From contig JADJWD010000004.1 of NCBI GenBank assembly GCA_016716535.1, positions 186,001-250,000 of the forward strand: DNA of 64,000 nt, read 5' to 3'. Shown here one piece after another: positions 34,547 to 43,369 of the stretch (position 1 is the first letter of the stretch; every line of letters begins with the position of its first letter). The stretch is from Betaproteobacteria bacterium. Its GTDB lineage: Bacteria > Pseudomonadota > Gammaproteobacteria > Burkholderiales > Burkholderiaceae_C. Position numbers and translations under genes: made by a program. The notes under the pieces were generated by a model. That model worked only from the letters and a program-made list of their open reading frames with translations. It had not been told where the DNA came from and did not search any database.

Positions 34547-37500
34547 TCAGCGCAACTCGATCCGGATCGGCGCGGACGGCGCCTGCGTGTCCCCCTTGCA
34601 GAAGGCGACTTCGAGCGTCGCACCCCCGGTCGTACTCCCGTTCCCACCCTGCCCGACGACGACGCGCACGTGCCCGTCGCCCGGCTCGGAGAAGACCGTC
34701 GCCAGTTCGACCTCGACCGCGCCGATCTGCACCCGGCCGCTGCCCAGCAGGTCCTGCGGGCGGCCGTTGGCGAACGGGTACGGCGCGTACAGCGCCGAGC
34801 CGTGCACCGACACCAGTTGCACGTCGTCCTGGCCGGGCAGCCGCAGCGTCGCTTCGCAGCACATCGCGTGGTGCTCGTCGCCCGAGAGAAAGACCGTGCG
34901 GCCGATGCCCTCGGCCGCCAGCAGCTCGACCAGCCACGCCAGCGTGCGCGGGTAGCCGTCCCAGTCGTCGTTGCCGATCGTGCAGCCACGCAGCGCCGGT
35001 TCGGCCAGCTCGTGCGCCGTCGCGAGCCGGGGCGGCAGCAGCAACGACGGCGCGACGACGAACTTCACGTCGGCGCGATGCTGGAGCAGCCATTGCGCGA
35101 GGCGCCGCTGCTGCTGCTCGTCGATCAGTTGCACGTCCTCGGCCCGCACCGGCGTGCCGCGCGCCGAGCGTTGCGTGCGCGTGTCGAGCATGAAGAACGG
35201 GTAGCCGCCGTGGCGGAACTCGAGATCGGCCGAAGGCGCCCGCGCGGGCTTGCGGCGCATGCGCTGGTAGCGATACCAGGCGGCCAGCCCCGAGTGCAGG
35301 CCCTCCAGGCGGCTGCGCGCATCGGCCGGCCGCATCGCGGCCACCTGCCGGTTCGGCGGCTCCCAGTTGTCGTCGATCTCGTGGTCGTCCAGCAGCATGC
35401 GCGCCGGCCGCCGGCGCAGGATGTCGCGCATCGGCGGCACGCGCAGCGCCTCTTCGCTGGGGTGCTCGTAGCGCTCGTCGCTGCGCGTCGGGTCGGCCAG
35501 GCCGCCGGTGGCGTCGGCGTAGATCTGGTCGCCGACGAAGAGCACGAGGTCGGTCTCGTCCAGGTGCCGCACGACACCGCGCAGGCTCGCCCACGCCGGC
35601 ACGGCGTCGGGCAGCGCGGCGGCGTACTGGCAGCTGCCAAGCGCCACGGCCAGCTTGGGCAACGGTGCCTCGGCATCGAGCATGTGCTGCGCATGCTGCA
35701 GATCGGCCAGCGAGACGAAGGCGCGCCGGCCGTCGGCCGCCGCCGTGCCCTCGGGCAGATCGGGCAGCGGCCTGGGCGGCAGCCCGTCGGCCGGCGGCGC
35801 CGGCAGGTCCGGCGGCGACGGCACCGCGGCTGACGCCGGCTCGTCGCGCGCCACCTCTTGCACACGCAGCGGCCGGATCCGCTCACCGGCGCGACCGCCG
35901 AAATCAGGGTCGCCGATCTGGCCGCGCCCCTGCGGCTGGCGTTTGAGACCGGGCGGCGCACCAGTCGATCCGCCCCCGCCGGCTGGCCGCCTCGAGCGCC
36001 GCGCCGTCGTGTCGGCCACCGCATAGGCCACCAGCGCCAGCCAGCCGACCTCGCCGTCGGCAACCTCGGCTGCGCGCTCGGCCAGAGCGGCGAGGCACTT
36101 GCGGTTGACGGTCGCAAAGAGCCAGTGGCCGCTGCCGCCGTTGGCCTCGCGACGGCCGTCGATCGTGCAATCGGGCCAGTCCAGCGGTTGCGGCAGACGA
36201 CCGGCCTGCTGCACCGCGGGCACGAGCACCAGCCGGCACGGCCCCTGGTCGGGCCGCGACATGCAGGCGATGCGCAATTCGCCACGATCGTCGTCCGGCA
36301 AATCGATGCGCGGCCCGAGCCACGGCACCGTGTGCACGTCGTCGGCGCCGATCTCGCAGCGGGCTGCAGCCGTTTCGTTGGCGTCGAGAAAGCGGCCGAT
36401 CCGCTCGAAGACGCGCACCGCGCCGCGCCCGATCAGGCTGTCCTGGTGGCCCATGCCGGCAAAGACCTCGCCTTCGAACGGCACGCCGGCGCGCGTGAGG
36501 TGCTCGCGCAGCAACTGCTGCGTCGACACGTCGGCCAGGCCGTTGTCCCGGCCGTGCACGGCCAGCGTCGGGATGCCCGCCCAGCGCCGGCTCAGGTTCT
36601 TCAGCGTCACGTACTCGCCGCGCCCGCTCTGGTTGGTGACCATGCCGAAGCGGGCGAAGTGGATCGTCTGCGCCACCGTCGCGAGGTGGATCGGCCCGAA
36701 CAGGTCGTCGATCGCGTCCAGCGTCGCGCGGCGCAGGTTCTGCGCGTTGAAGTCGCGCCCGTACAGCGCGTCCATGCGGTGGCGGGTGCGTGTCCAGCGC
36801 GTGCGCCGCCAGGGCACGAGCGGGTTCTCGACGTCGTAGTCCTCGGCCGGGTACGGCAGGCTCGCGAGCAGGCGGTCGAGCAGGTCGCCGGAGATCGTCG
36901 GCTCGCCGGGGGGGCGGAACTGGTAGTCGTCGTCGAGCAGCACGCGGCGCATCGTCTGCATGACCCAGGCGCGCAGCACGTTGCCGTCGGTGTAGCGCAG
37001 CACCGGGCCCTTCTGGCTGAGGACGACCCGGCGCACGCACGGGTGCGGGCCGGGGCCGGTGCCGTTGAAGGCGGCGAGCACGCCGAGCTGCTCGCTCGTC
37101 AGCCAGGTGTCGATGCCGAGCTGCGTGCCGCGGCGGTGCACCTGCCTCGCGTCGGTGAGCAGCGCCATGCCGAGCATCGCGCAGCCGACGCAATGCGCGA
37201 GCACGTCGACGCGCCGGCCGGTGGCGTTGCGGATGTGCAGCAGCGCCGCCGGCAGGTCCACCAGCGCCGGCTGCTCGATCGCCCACGGCTCGGTGGCCGT
37301 CGGCAGGCCGGCGCTCGTGCGCAAATCGATCACCCACACTTCGCGGCCGCGGCGCCCGCCACCCCCGCGTTCGGCATCGCCTTGCCAGAACCAGCCCGCG
37401 GCGCTGGGCTCGAGGCTCGGGTGCGTGAAGGTCGTGCCGCTGACGCTGTAGCCGTGCACCATCACCAGCGGCGGCAGGTCGGCCGCCAGCGGCTTCGCGT

Positions 37501-40500
37501 AGCGCGTCAGGCGCACCTTCACCGGCAGCCCGGCGGGCGTGGGCCGGTCGACTTCCAGCTCGGTCACCTCCGGCGCCGGCAGGCCGGCCACGGCGCCCGG
37601 CAGGCGCTGCGGCGTGTCGAGCGACGGCGTGTCGGGCCGCCTGAAGGTCCACAGGTGGATGCCCAGCAGCACGCGCGCGAGATACAGCCCGAACGACGCG
37701 AGGTCGGCCAGCGCGCTGGCGCCGTCGTGCTGCCGCTTGATGCGCATGAGCGGCAGCCCGCGCTCGGCGAGGAAGCGCGCGTCCAGCTCGAGCTGCGCGC
37801 GGCCGGCGAGGTGCGGGAACGCGGTCAGGGTCAGCTGCGTGAGCTGCTGCCACGGGTTGGCGCGGCAGTTGTAGGTCAGCCGCTTGTGGCCGGCGATGCG
37901 CCCGCCTTCGCCGGGCGAGGCACCGTCGAGCTGGTCGATGGTCGCCCGGCCGATCGTGAGCTCGTAGTCGAAGCGCCGCACCTCGCCGGCGCGGCCGGCC
38001 ATCGCAACGAAGACGGCGATCCGGCGCCGCGCCGCGGCCAGCCACGACAGCAGACGCGGCGGGCGTTCGGCCACCACGCCGCACGACGGCCGCGCGCGCA
38101 GCGGCGGCTTCGGCTCGGTCAAGTACTGCCAGATGTCGCGCAGCCCGCGGTTGCGCAGCCACGCCCACGCGGCGCCGAGCACGCGCCGCCATCGGCTGCG
38201 CGGCTCGCGGTGCAGGAAGCGCAGCGTGCCGCTCAACGGCGCCTCGAAGGCGACGAACGGCTGCCGCTCGGCGTCGCCCGCCGCGCGCAGGTCGGCCGCG
38301 GCGTCGTCCCAATCGTCGCGCCTGAAAAGGCGCAGGCGCGACACCTCGGGGCGCACGTCGAGCCCGCGCGCCAGCGTCGACATGAGCGGCTGCAGCATCG
38401 TCTCGCGATAGGCGAGCGTCAGCTCGACGTGGAATTCGCGGCCACCTTGCAGGCGCACCGGGCCGGTCAGTCGTTCGACGACCTCGACGGCCGTCTCGCC
38501 GGGCGCCACGCCGGGCAGCGGGTGTGGCGGCTGCACGGTCGGTCGGATGATCGGCCGCACGGGCGGCGGGTCGTCGTCCGGCACCGGCGCGTGGGCAGCG
38601 GTCGAGACACTCCACTCCACCGCCAGCGCGCGGCACGCATCCAACGCCACCGCGGCAATCGTCAACGCCGGGTTGACGCCGAGCGAGCCCGGGATCATCG
38701 AGCCGTCGAGCACGACGAGCGATCCGAACCAGTCGTCGCTGTCCTTGTCCGCCGGCGCCAGGTCGTAGACCCGGCCGGCGGCGTCGACCACGCCCTCGGG
38801 GTGGCCGGGCGCCGCACCATCTGGCCTCGCGCCGATGGCGCAGCCGCCCAGCGGGTGCACCGTCAGCACCGGGCCGCGCGGTTGCGACACCAGGTTCTCC
38901 AGCGGATCGGGGAGCAGCCGCCACGCCGGGTTGGCCAGCAGTTGCGGCGCCCCCCACTCGCCCGGCGGCAGCGCGCGCACGAGGTCGCCGAGCCGGCGAT
39001 GCGCGTCCTCGAGGTCGCAGCCATAGCGCGCCTCGGGCCAGCGGACGCGCAGCGTGCCTTGTTGCACCGGCCGGTCGGCCGGCCGCGGGTTCTTCGGCAG
39101 CACCAGCACGCCGGCCGCGTCGTCATGGCCGATGACGCCGACGAGCAGCGTGTGCGCCATCACGCGCCGGTCGACAGCGCAGGGGTCCTGCTGCGGATGC
39201 CCTTCGAGATGGTCTTCGCGATCCGGCACCGGCAGCGACGCCAGCACCCGGCTCGTCGTCACCGCCTCGTCGAACAGGCGCGCCAGCGCCGCCGGCACCG
39301 CGAACTCCTGCACCAGGAAGGGCCGCCGCCCCTCAACGCGCAACGACGCGGTGATCGTCGGGCCGACGTGGCGGCCGGGCTTGCCGGCCGGTTCGGTCTC
39401 GGGCGCGCACGCCCGCACCGGCTGCTTCATGCCGGACACCGCGGCCAGGTTGTCGCCGTTGCACGAGAAGCCGGCGCCGAGCCGGTCGGAGAACACGAGG
39501 CTGTCGGTGCGCGAGTGCAGCAGGATCTCGGTGCTGCCGAGCGTGCCCGCGGCGAGGATGACGTGCCGCGCACGCACGTGCAGCAGCGCCGTCTCACGCT
39601 CCTGCAGCCGCGGGTCGGTGTGCGCGACGCGCAGCACCCAGTGCCGCTCCGGCGGCGCGCCTTTGTCGCCGAAGGCCCGCTCATCGTCGCGCGTCGGCCC
39701 GCGCCGCAGCGACAGCACGCTGGCGCCGGTGAAGACCTCGAAGCCGGGCCGCCCGGCGGCGCGCCGCAGCAGATTCGCGTCGAGCGAGTCCTTGGCGCCG
39801 ACGTTGCAGCCGGTGAGGCAGTCGCCGCACAGCGTGCACGCGGGCAGCTCGACGCCGGCGCCGTTGACGCGCGCACCCATCGCCATCGCGACCGGCGGGT
39901 TCGTGCACGGCGTGCCGGCCGCCGCGGCCAGCGCCTCGAGCGCGATCGTCTTGCGCAGGCGGCGCTGCGGCAGGTCCGGATGCATGACGATCGACGCCGG
40001 CTCCGAGCCGTCCGCCGCGCCCGCCACCAGACGGCGCGCCTCGCCGAACGTGCCGCGGTCGCGCAGGCGCTGCAGCTGCTCGCGCCAGGGCCCCGGCACG
40101 AAGTCGGCCGGCTCGGGCTCGAGCAGCACGCCGGCGTTGATCAGCGAGCCGCCGCCCAGGCCGTTGGCGACGAGCACCGCCACGTCGTCGCCCAGGCGCA
40201 GGTCGAAGAGGCCAAGCTGGTTGAAGCGCGTGCGGCTGCCGTCGCGATCGGCCAGGCGTACGTGCCGCGGCAGGTCGGCGAAGCGGCCCGGGAATTCGCC
40301 CGGCAGGTACTCGTTGCCACGTTCGAGCAGCAGCACCTTGAACGGCTGGCCGCTGCGCCCGCCGGCCGCAGTCGCCGCACCGGCGAAGTGCTCGGCGGCG
40401 ATGCTGCCGCCGTAACCGCTGCCGACGATGACGAGGTCGAAGACTTCGGGCGCGTTGGCTTCGTCGGCCTGGACGAGGCGCTGCCACAGCACCGGCAGGC

Positions 40501-40561
40501 CGCGCGCCAGGCGGCCAGGCGCGGTACGCGTCGCCGCGCCGGTGGGATCGGGCGCGCTCAC
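34547..40561 (-). CDS. Trimodular GMC oxidoreductase / alpha-beta hydrolase / PhoD-like phosphatase fusion
   Basis: This giant protein of 2004 residues reads through in one frame. Module 1 (about 35-660) is a cholesterol-oxidase-like GMC flavoenzyme: FAD motif DLVIVGSGYGGSIAAEHF, GLGGGSLINAGV, a four-Cys CTLCGDCLTGCNVGAKDSL, the HPLGGCAIG histidine and GSMIPGSLGVNPALTIAA. Module 2 (about 1000-1420) is an alpha/beta hydrolase with VMVHGYSVSGTTF, a nucleophile elbow LAHCVGC in which Cys replaces Ser, and GMGHQDSLIG for the His. Module 3 (about 1635-2004) is PhoD-like: ALGSCQYAAAL, FVGDQIYADATGG, LLDDHEIDDNW and LSGDEHHAM. No signal peptide is evident. GTG start; it overlaps the hybrid kinase stop by four bases. 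Steroid, hopanoid or other lipid-ester oxidation is plausible but unproven. Confidence 0.85.
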   Translation of the reverse strand: MSAPDPTGAATRTAPGRLARGLPVLWQRLVQADEANAPEVFDLVIVGSGYGGSIAAEHFAGAATAAGGRSGQPFKVLLLERGNEYLPGEFPGRFADLPRHVRLADRDGSRTRFNQLGLFDLRLGDDVAVLVANGLGGGSLINAGVLLEPEPADFVPGPWREQLQRLRDRGTFGEARRLVAGAADGSEPASIVMHPDLPQRRLRKTIALEALAAAAGTPCTNPPVAMAMGARVNGAGVELPACTLCGDCLTGCNVGAKDSLDANLLRRAAGRPGFEVFTGASVLSLRRGPTRDDERAFGDKGAPPERHWVLRVAHTDPRLQERETALLHVRARHVILAAGTLGSTEILLHSRTDSLVFSDRLGAGFSCNGDNLAAVSGMKQPVRACAPETEPAGKPGRHVGPTITASLRVEGRRPFLVQEFAVPAALARLFDEAVTTSRVLASLPVPDREDHLEGHPQQDPCAVDRRVMAHTLLVGVIGHDDAAGVLVLPKNPRPADRPVQQGTLRVRWPEARYGCDLEDAHRRLGDLVRALPPGEWGAPQLLANPAWRLLPDPLENLVSQPRGPVLTVHPLGGCAIGARPDGAAPGHPEGVVDAAGRVYDLAPADKDSDDWFGSLVVLDGSMIPGSLGVNPALTIAAVALDACRALAVEWSVSTAAHAPVPDDDPPPVRPIIRPTVQPPHPLPGVAPGETAVEVVERLTGPVRLQGGREFHVELTLAYRETMLQPLMSTLARGLDVRPEVSRLRLFRRDDWDDAAADLRAAGDAERQPFVAFEAPLSGTLRFLHREPRSRWRRVLGAAWAWLRNRGLRDIWQYLTEPKPPLRARPSCGVVAERPPRLLSWLAAARRRIAVFVAMAGRAGEVRRFDYELTIGRATIDQLDGASPGEGGRIAGHKRLTYNCRANPWQQLTQLTLTAFPHLAGRAQLELDARFLAERGLPLMRIKRQHDGASALADLASFGLYLARVLLGIHLWTFRRPDTPSLDTPQRLPGAVAGLPAPEVTELEVDRPTPAGLPVKVRLTRYAKPLAADLPPLVMVHGYSVSGTTFTHPSLEPSAAGWFWQGDAERGGGGRRGREVWVIDLRTSAGLPTATEPWAIEQPALVDLPAALLHIRNATGRRVDVLAHCVGCAMLGMALLTDARQVHRRGTQLGIDTWLTSEQLGVLAAFNGTGPGPHPCVRRVVLSQKGPVLRYTDGNVLRAWVMQTMRRVLLDDDYQFRPPGEPTISGDLLDRLLASLPYPAEDYDVENPLVPWRRTRWTRTRHRMDALYGRDFNAQNLRRATLDAIDDLFGPIHLATVAQTIHFARFGMVTNQSGRGEYVTLKNLSRRWAGIPTLAVHGRDNGLADVSTQQLLREHLTRAGVPFEGEVFAGMGHQDSLIGRGAVRVFERIGRFLDANETAAARCEIGADDVHTVPWLGPRIDLPDDDRGELRIACMSRPDQGPCRLVLVPAVQQAGRLPQPLDWPDCTIDGRREANGGSGHWLFATVNRKCLAALAERAAEVADGEVGWLALVAYAVADTTARRSRRPAGGGGSTGAPPGLKRQPQGRGQIGDPDFGGRAGERIRPLRVQEVARDEPASAAVPSPPDLPAPPADGLPPRPLPDLPEGTAAADGRRAFVSLADLQHAQHMLDAEAPLPKLAVALGSCQYAAALPDAVPAWASLRGVVRHLDETDLVLFVGDQIYADATGGLADPTRSDERYEHPSEEALRVPPMRDILRRRPARMLLDDHEIDDNWEPPNRQVAAMRPADARSRLEGLHSGLAAWYRYQRMRRKPARAPSADLEFRHGGYPFFMLDTRTQRSARGTPVRAEDVQLIDEQQQRRLAQWLLQHRADVKFVVAPSLLLPPRLATAHELAEPALRGCTIGNDDWDGYPRTLAWLVELLAAEGIGRTVFLSGDEHHAMCCEATLRLPGQDDVQLVSVHGSALYAPYPFANGRPQDLLGSGRVQIGAVEVELATVFSEPGDGHVRVVVGQGGNGSTTGGATLEVAFCKGDTQAPSAPIRIELR

Positions 40562-42456
40562 GGCGGTCGGCCGGCTGATTCGGCTGATCCGGCTGATCCG
40601 GCTGTCCCGGCTGTCCCGGCCGCATCGGGCGCCGCCGTGGCCGCACTGGGCAGGACCGCAGGCGCCGCCGGCCCGAGCAGCGCCAGCAGGTCAGGCAGCG
40701 TCACCGGCTTGTGCAGCAGCGCGACGCCGGCGGCCTGCGCATCGCGGATGCGGTCGGGCGCCGTGTCGCCGGTGACGAGCGCACAGCGCGCGCCGGGGCA
40801 GTGGCGCAGCACCGCGTGCAGCGCGGCGACGCCGCTGTCGCCGTCGCGCAGGCGGAAGTCGCTGAGCACGGCGTCCAGCGGCTGCGCCCGCGCGATCGCC
40901 TCGGCCTCGTGCGAACTCTCGGCGACATGCACGCGGCACCGCAGTTCGTCGAGCAACAGGCGCATGCTCTCGCGTACGAGCGGCTCGTCGTCGACGACGA
41001 GCACCGCGAGCCCCGGCCGCAGCGCCGCCGGCGCCGGCGCGCGCGTCGGGTCGACACGCACCGCCAGCGCATGCAGCCGCAGCGTCACCGTCGTGCCCGC
41101 GCCGGGGGCCGACTGCAGCGTCAGCCGCACGCCGAGCAGCTCGCACAGTCGGCGCACGATCGCCAGGCCCAGCCCCAGGCCCCGCGTGCGGTCGCGCCCG
41201 GCGTTGCCGACCTGATAGAACTCGCGGAAGACGCGCTCCTGCTCGTCGGCCGGGATGCCGATGCCGGTGTCGGCCACCGAGATCAGCGCGTCGCCGCCCT
41301 CGGCGCGCAGCGCCAGCGTGACGGTGCCGCCGGCGGGCGTGTACTTCAACGCGTTGTCGCCGAGGTTGGCCAGCACGCGCGCGAGCAGCGTCGCGTCGGT
41401 GATCGCCGCGGCCGGCCCGTCGCAGCGCAGGTGCAGCGTGATGCCGCGCTCGCGCGCCACCGGCGCCAGCGCCGCATGCTGCGCCTCGAGCAGGCGGTCG
41501 AGCCGGTGCGCCGCGGGCTCGGGCCGCACGATGCCCGCGTCGAGCTTGGACACGTCGAGCAGGCCGTCGAGCTGCCGCGACAGCATCTGGTTCACCGAGT
41601 CGAGCAGCGCGACGATCTCGCGCGAGCGATCGTCCAGCTCGCGCAGGCTCAGCGCGGCGACGAGCACGTTCATGCCGTGGATCGGCTGGCGCAGGTCGTG
41701 GCTGGCCGCGGCGAGGAACTGCGTCTTCGCGCGGTTCGCCTCGTCGGCGGCGGCCAGCGCCTGCTTCAGCTCGCGGCTGCGCTGTTCTTCGCCGTGGCGA
41801 AAGCGGCTGGACTCCTCGAACACCTCCTGCGCCTGGCGGCCGACGCCGACGAGGAACAGCAGGTACAGGAACACCAGCAGCGCGATGCTGCCCGAGGCGA
41901 CGCCGCTGCCGGCGGCATGCGGCGTCAGCGCCCACGCCGCGGCCAGCGCCAGCAGCATCGGCGCGGCGAAGGCGAGGAAGACCGAGCGGTAGCCCGACGT
42001 CGTCGCCACCGACGCGGTGGCCGAGCCGATGAGGATGATCGACACCGCGGCGCGCTCGATCTCGCTGAGCGACGCAAACGCGGCCAGCGGCACCATCATC
42101 AGCAGGCCGTTGGCACCGAGCAGCAGCGCGATGCGCAGCGGTTGCGCCGCCGGCGCCGCGGCGCGCACGAAGCGCTCACTGAACACGACGCGCAGCAGCG
42201 TGACGATGGCCAGCGCCGCGATCCACGACAGCGCCGCCCCCTGCTGCGTGCGCGCATGCCAGACCCAGGCGACGAGCGCACCGGCGGCGAGCAGCCCGAT
42301 CTGCGCGCGCCGGCTCTGGCCGAGAAAGAGATCGACGAAGCGCGCGCGCACGAAGGCCGCCACCGGCGCAGTGCCGTCGGCGGCAGGCGCGGGCCGCGAA
42401 GCCGGCGGGGCCGGCGGTGCGTCCGTCGGCACAGGCGAGGCGGCGGCGCCCGGCAT
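40558..42456 (-). CDS. Hybrid sensor histidine kinase with C-terminal receiver
   Basis: This 632-residue kinase has about six N-terminal membrane helices (RRAQIGLLAAGALVAWVW ... SIALLVFLYLLFLVGVG) and a short linker coiled coil. The DHp box is AAASHDLRQPIHGMNVLVAA. The ATPase boxes are LGDNALKYTPAGGTVTL, SVADTGIGIPADEQERVF and GLGLGLAIVRRLCELLG, and the receiver is AVLVVDDEPLVRESMRLLLD with LSDFRL (phospho-Asp) and LLHKPV. There is no extracellular loop of size, so the signal may be sensed in the membrane. It lies 12 bp after the NarL-type regulator gene and overlaps the giant trimodular gene, so the three are one operon. Confidence 0.92.
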   Translation of the reverse strand: MPGAAASPVPTDAPPAPPASRPAPAADGTAPVAAFVRARFVDLFLGQSRRAQIGLLAAGALVAWVWHARTQQGAALSWIAALAIVTLLRVVFSERFVRAAAPAAQPLRIALLLGANGLLMMVPLAAFASLSEIERAAVSIILIGSATASVATTSGYRSVFLAFAAPMLLALAAAWALTPHAAGSGVASGSIALLVFLYLLFLVGVGRQAQEVFEESSRFRHGEEQRSRELKQALAAADEANRAKTQFLAAASHDLRQPIHGMNVLVAALSLRELDDRSREIVALLDSVNQMLSRQLDGLLDVSKLDAGIVRPEPAAHRLDRLLEAQHAALAPVARERGITLHLRCDGPAAAITDATLLARVLANLGDNALKYTPAGGTVTLALRAEGGDALISVADTGIGIPADEQERVFREFYQVGNAGRDRTRGLGLGLAIVRRLCELLGVRLTLQSAPGAGTTVTLRLHALAVRVDPTRAPAPAALRPGLAVLVVDDEPLVRESMRLLLDELRCRVHVAESSHEAEAIARAQPLDAVLSDFRLRDGDSGVAALHAVLRHCPGARCALVTGDTAPDRIRDAQAAGVALLHKPVTLPDLLALLGPAAPAVLPSAATAAPDAAGTAGTAGSAGSAESAGRPP

Positions 42457-42468
42457 CGTCGCGTTGCC

Positions 42469-43167
42469 CTACAGCCGCGCCACTGCCGCCACCGCGTCGG
42501 CCGACAGCACGCGGTACATCGCCTCGGTGCGGTTGTGCACGCCGAGCGCGCGGAAGACCATCGCCAGGTGGACCTTGACGGTCCCTTCGGCGATGCCGAG
42601 CTCGCGCGCGATCACCTTGTTCGGTTTGCCGCGCAGCGCGCGCGCGAACACCTCGCGCTGGCGCGGCGACAGCTCGGCGGCCATGAACGCGGCGAGCGCG
42701 TCGTTGCCGAGCGCATCGTCGACGTCGCGGTCGCGGTCGCGGTCACGCGCCGTGCCGGCGGCCAGCAGCGCGCTCGGGGGCAGGTAGATGCCGTGCGCCA
42801 TCACGAGGCCGAGCGCGGCCACCATCTCGGCCGGCACCATCGACTTCGGCACGTAGCCCGCGGCCCCGGCCTCGATGCAGCGGCGGATCAGGTCGGGCCG
42901 CTCGTCGCCGGAGACGATGACGATCGGCGCGGCATCGAAGCGCTGGCGCAGCGAGCGCATCGCCTCCATGCAGTCGCCGCCCGGCAGGTGGAAGTCGAGC
43001 AGGATCAGATCGAGCGCCTCGGCGTCGGTGGCCAGCGCCTCGCGCAGGTCGCGCGCGCAGTGCCACTCGAGCTGGCCGCCGGGCCTGACCTGCGCGTGCA
43101 GGCGCTCGACGACGCTCATCATGCCGGCCCAGATCACCTCGTGGTCATCGACGAAGAGCACGCGCAC
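42469..43167 (-). CDS. NarL/FixJ-type response regulator
   Basis: This 232-residue regulator starts at GTG 43167, directly after a strong GGAGGTGAG ribosome-binding site. The upstream in-frame codons to 43341 are unlikely to be used. The receiver domain has RVLFVDDHEVIWAGMM, the phospho-Asp in LILLDFHLPGGD, IVSGDE and GYVPKS. The C-terminal LuxR-type helix-turn-helix reads LSPRQREVFARALRGKPNKV, IARELGIAEGTVKVHLAMVF. A D-R repeat linker (RDRDRDRD) joins the domains. Together with the downstream hybrid kinase it forms a two-component system in one operon with the trimodular enzyme, which is the obvious candidate target. Confidence 0.93.
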   Translation of the reverse strand: MRVLFVDDHEVIWAGMMSVVERLHAQVRPGGQLEWHCARDLREALATDAEALDLILLDFHLPGGDCMEAMRSLRQRFDAAPIVIVSGDERPDLIRRCIEAGAAGYVPKSMVPAEMVAALGLVMAHGIYLPPSALLAAGTARDRDRDRDVDDALGNDALAAFMAAELSPRQREVFARALRGKPNKVIARELGIAEGTVKVHLAMVFRALGVHNRTEAMYRVLSADAVAAVARL

Positions 43168-43369
43168 TGGCTCACCTCCACCGCGCCTTTCCGGGGGCGC
43201 GACCGTAGCACCTCGGGCCTCGGGCGTCACGCAAAGCGCCCTCAATGGGGGTGGTACGAGTTGGTGCACGGTGCGCGCGTCGTTCCGATTGACGATGGCT
43301 TCGGCACGACGCGCCCGAGGGCAACTCCGGGCGTCGCGCAATCAGGCACCTGCCTACACTGCGTGCCCG

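Noticed and set aside
35858..41215. 1785-residue open frame on the plus strand
   Set aside because: It is antisense to the trimodular enzyme and hybrid kinase, Arg/Ala/Gly/His-rich, with no recognisable motifs. Long antisense frames are expected at this GC content.
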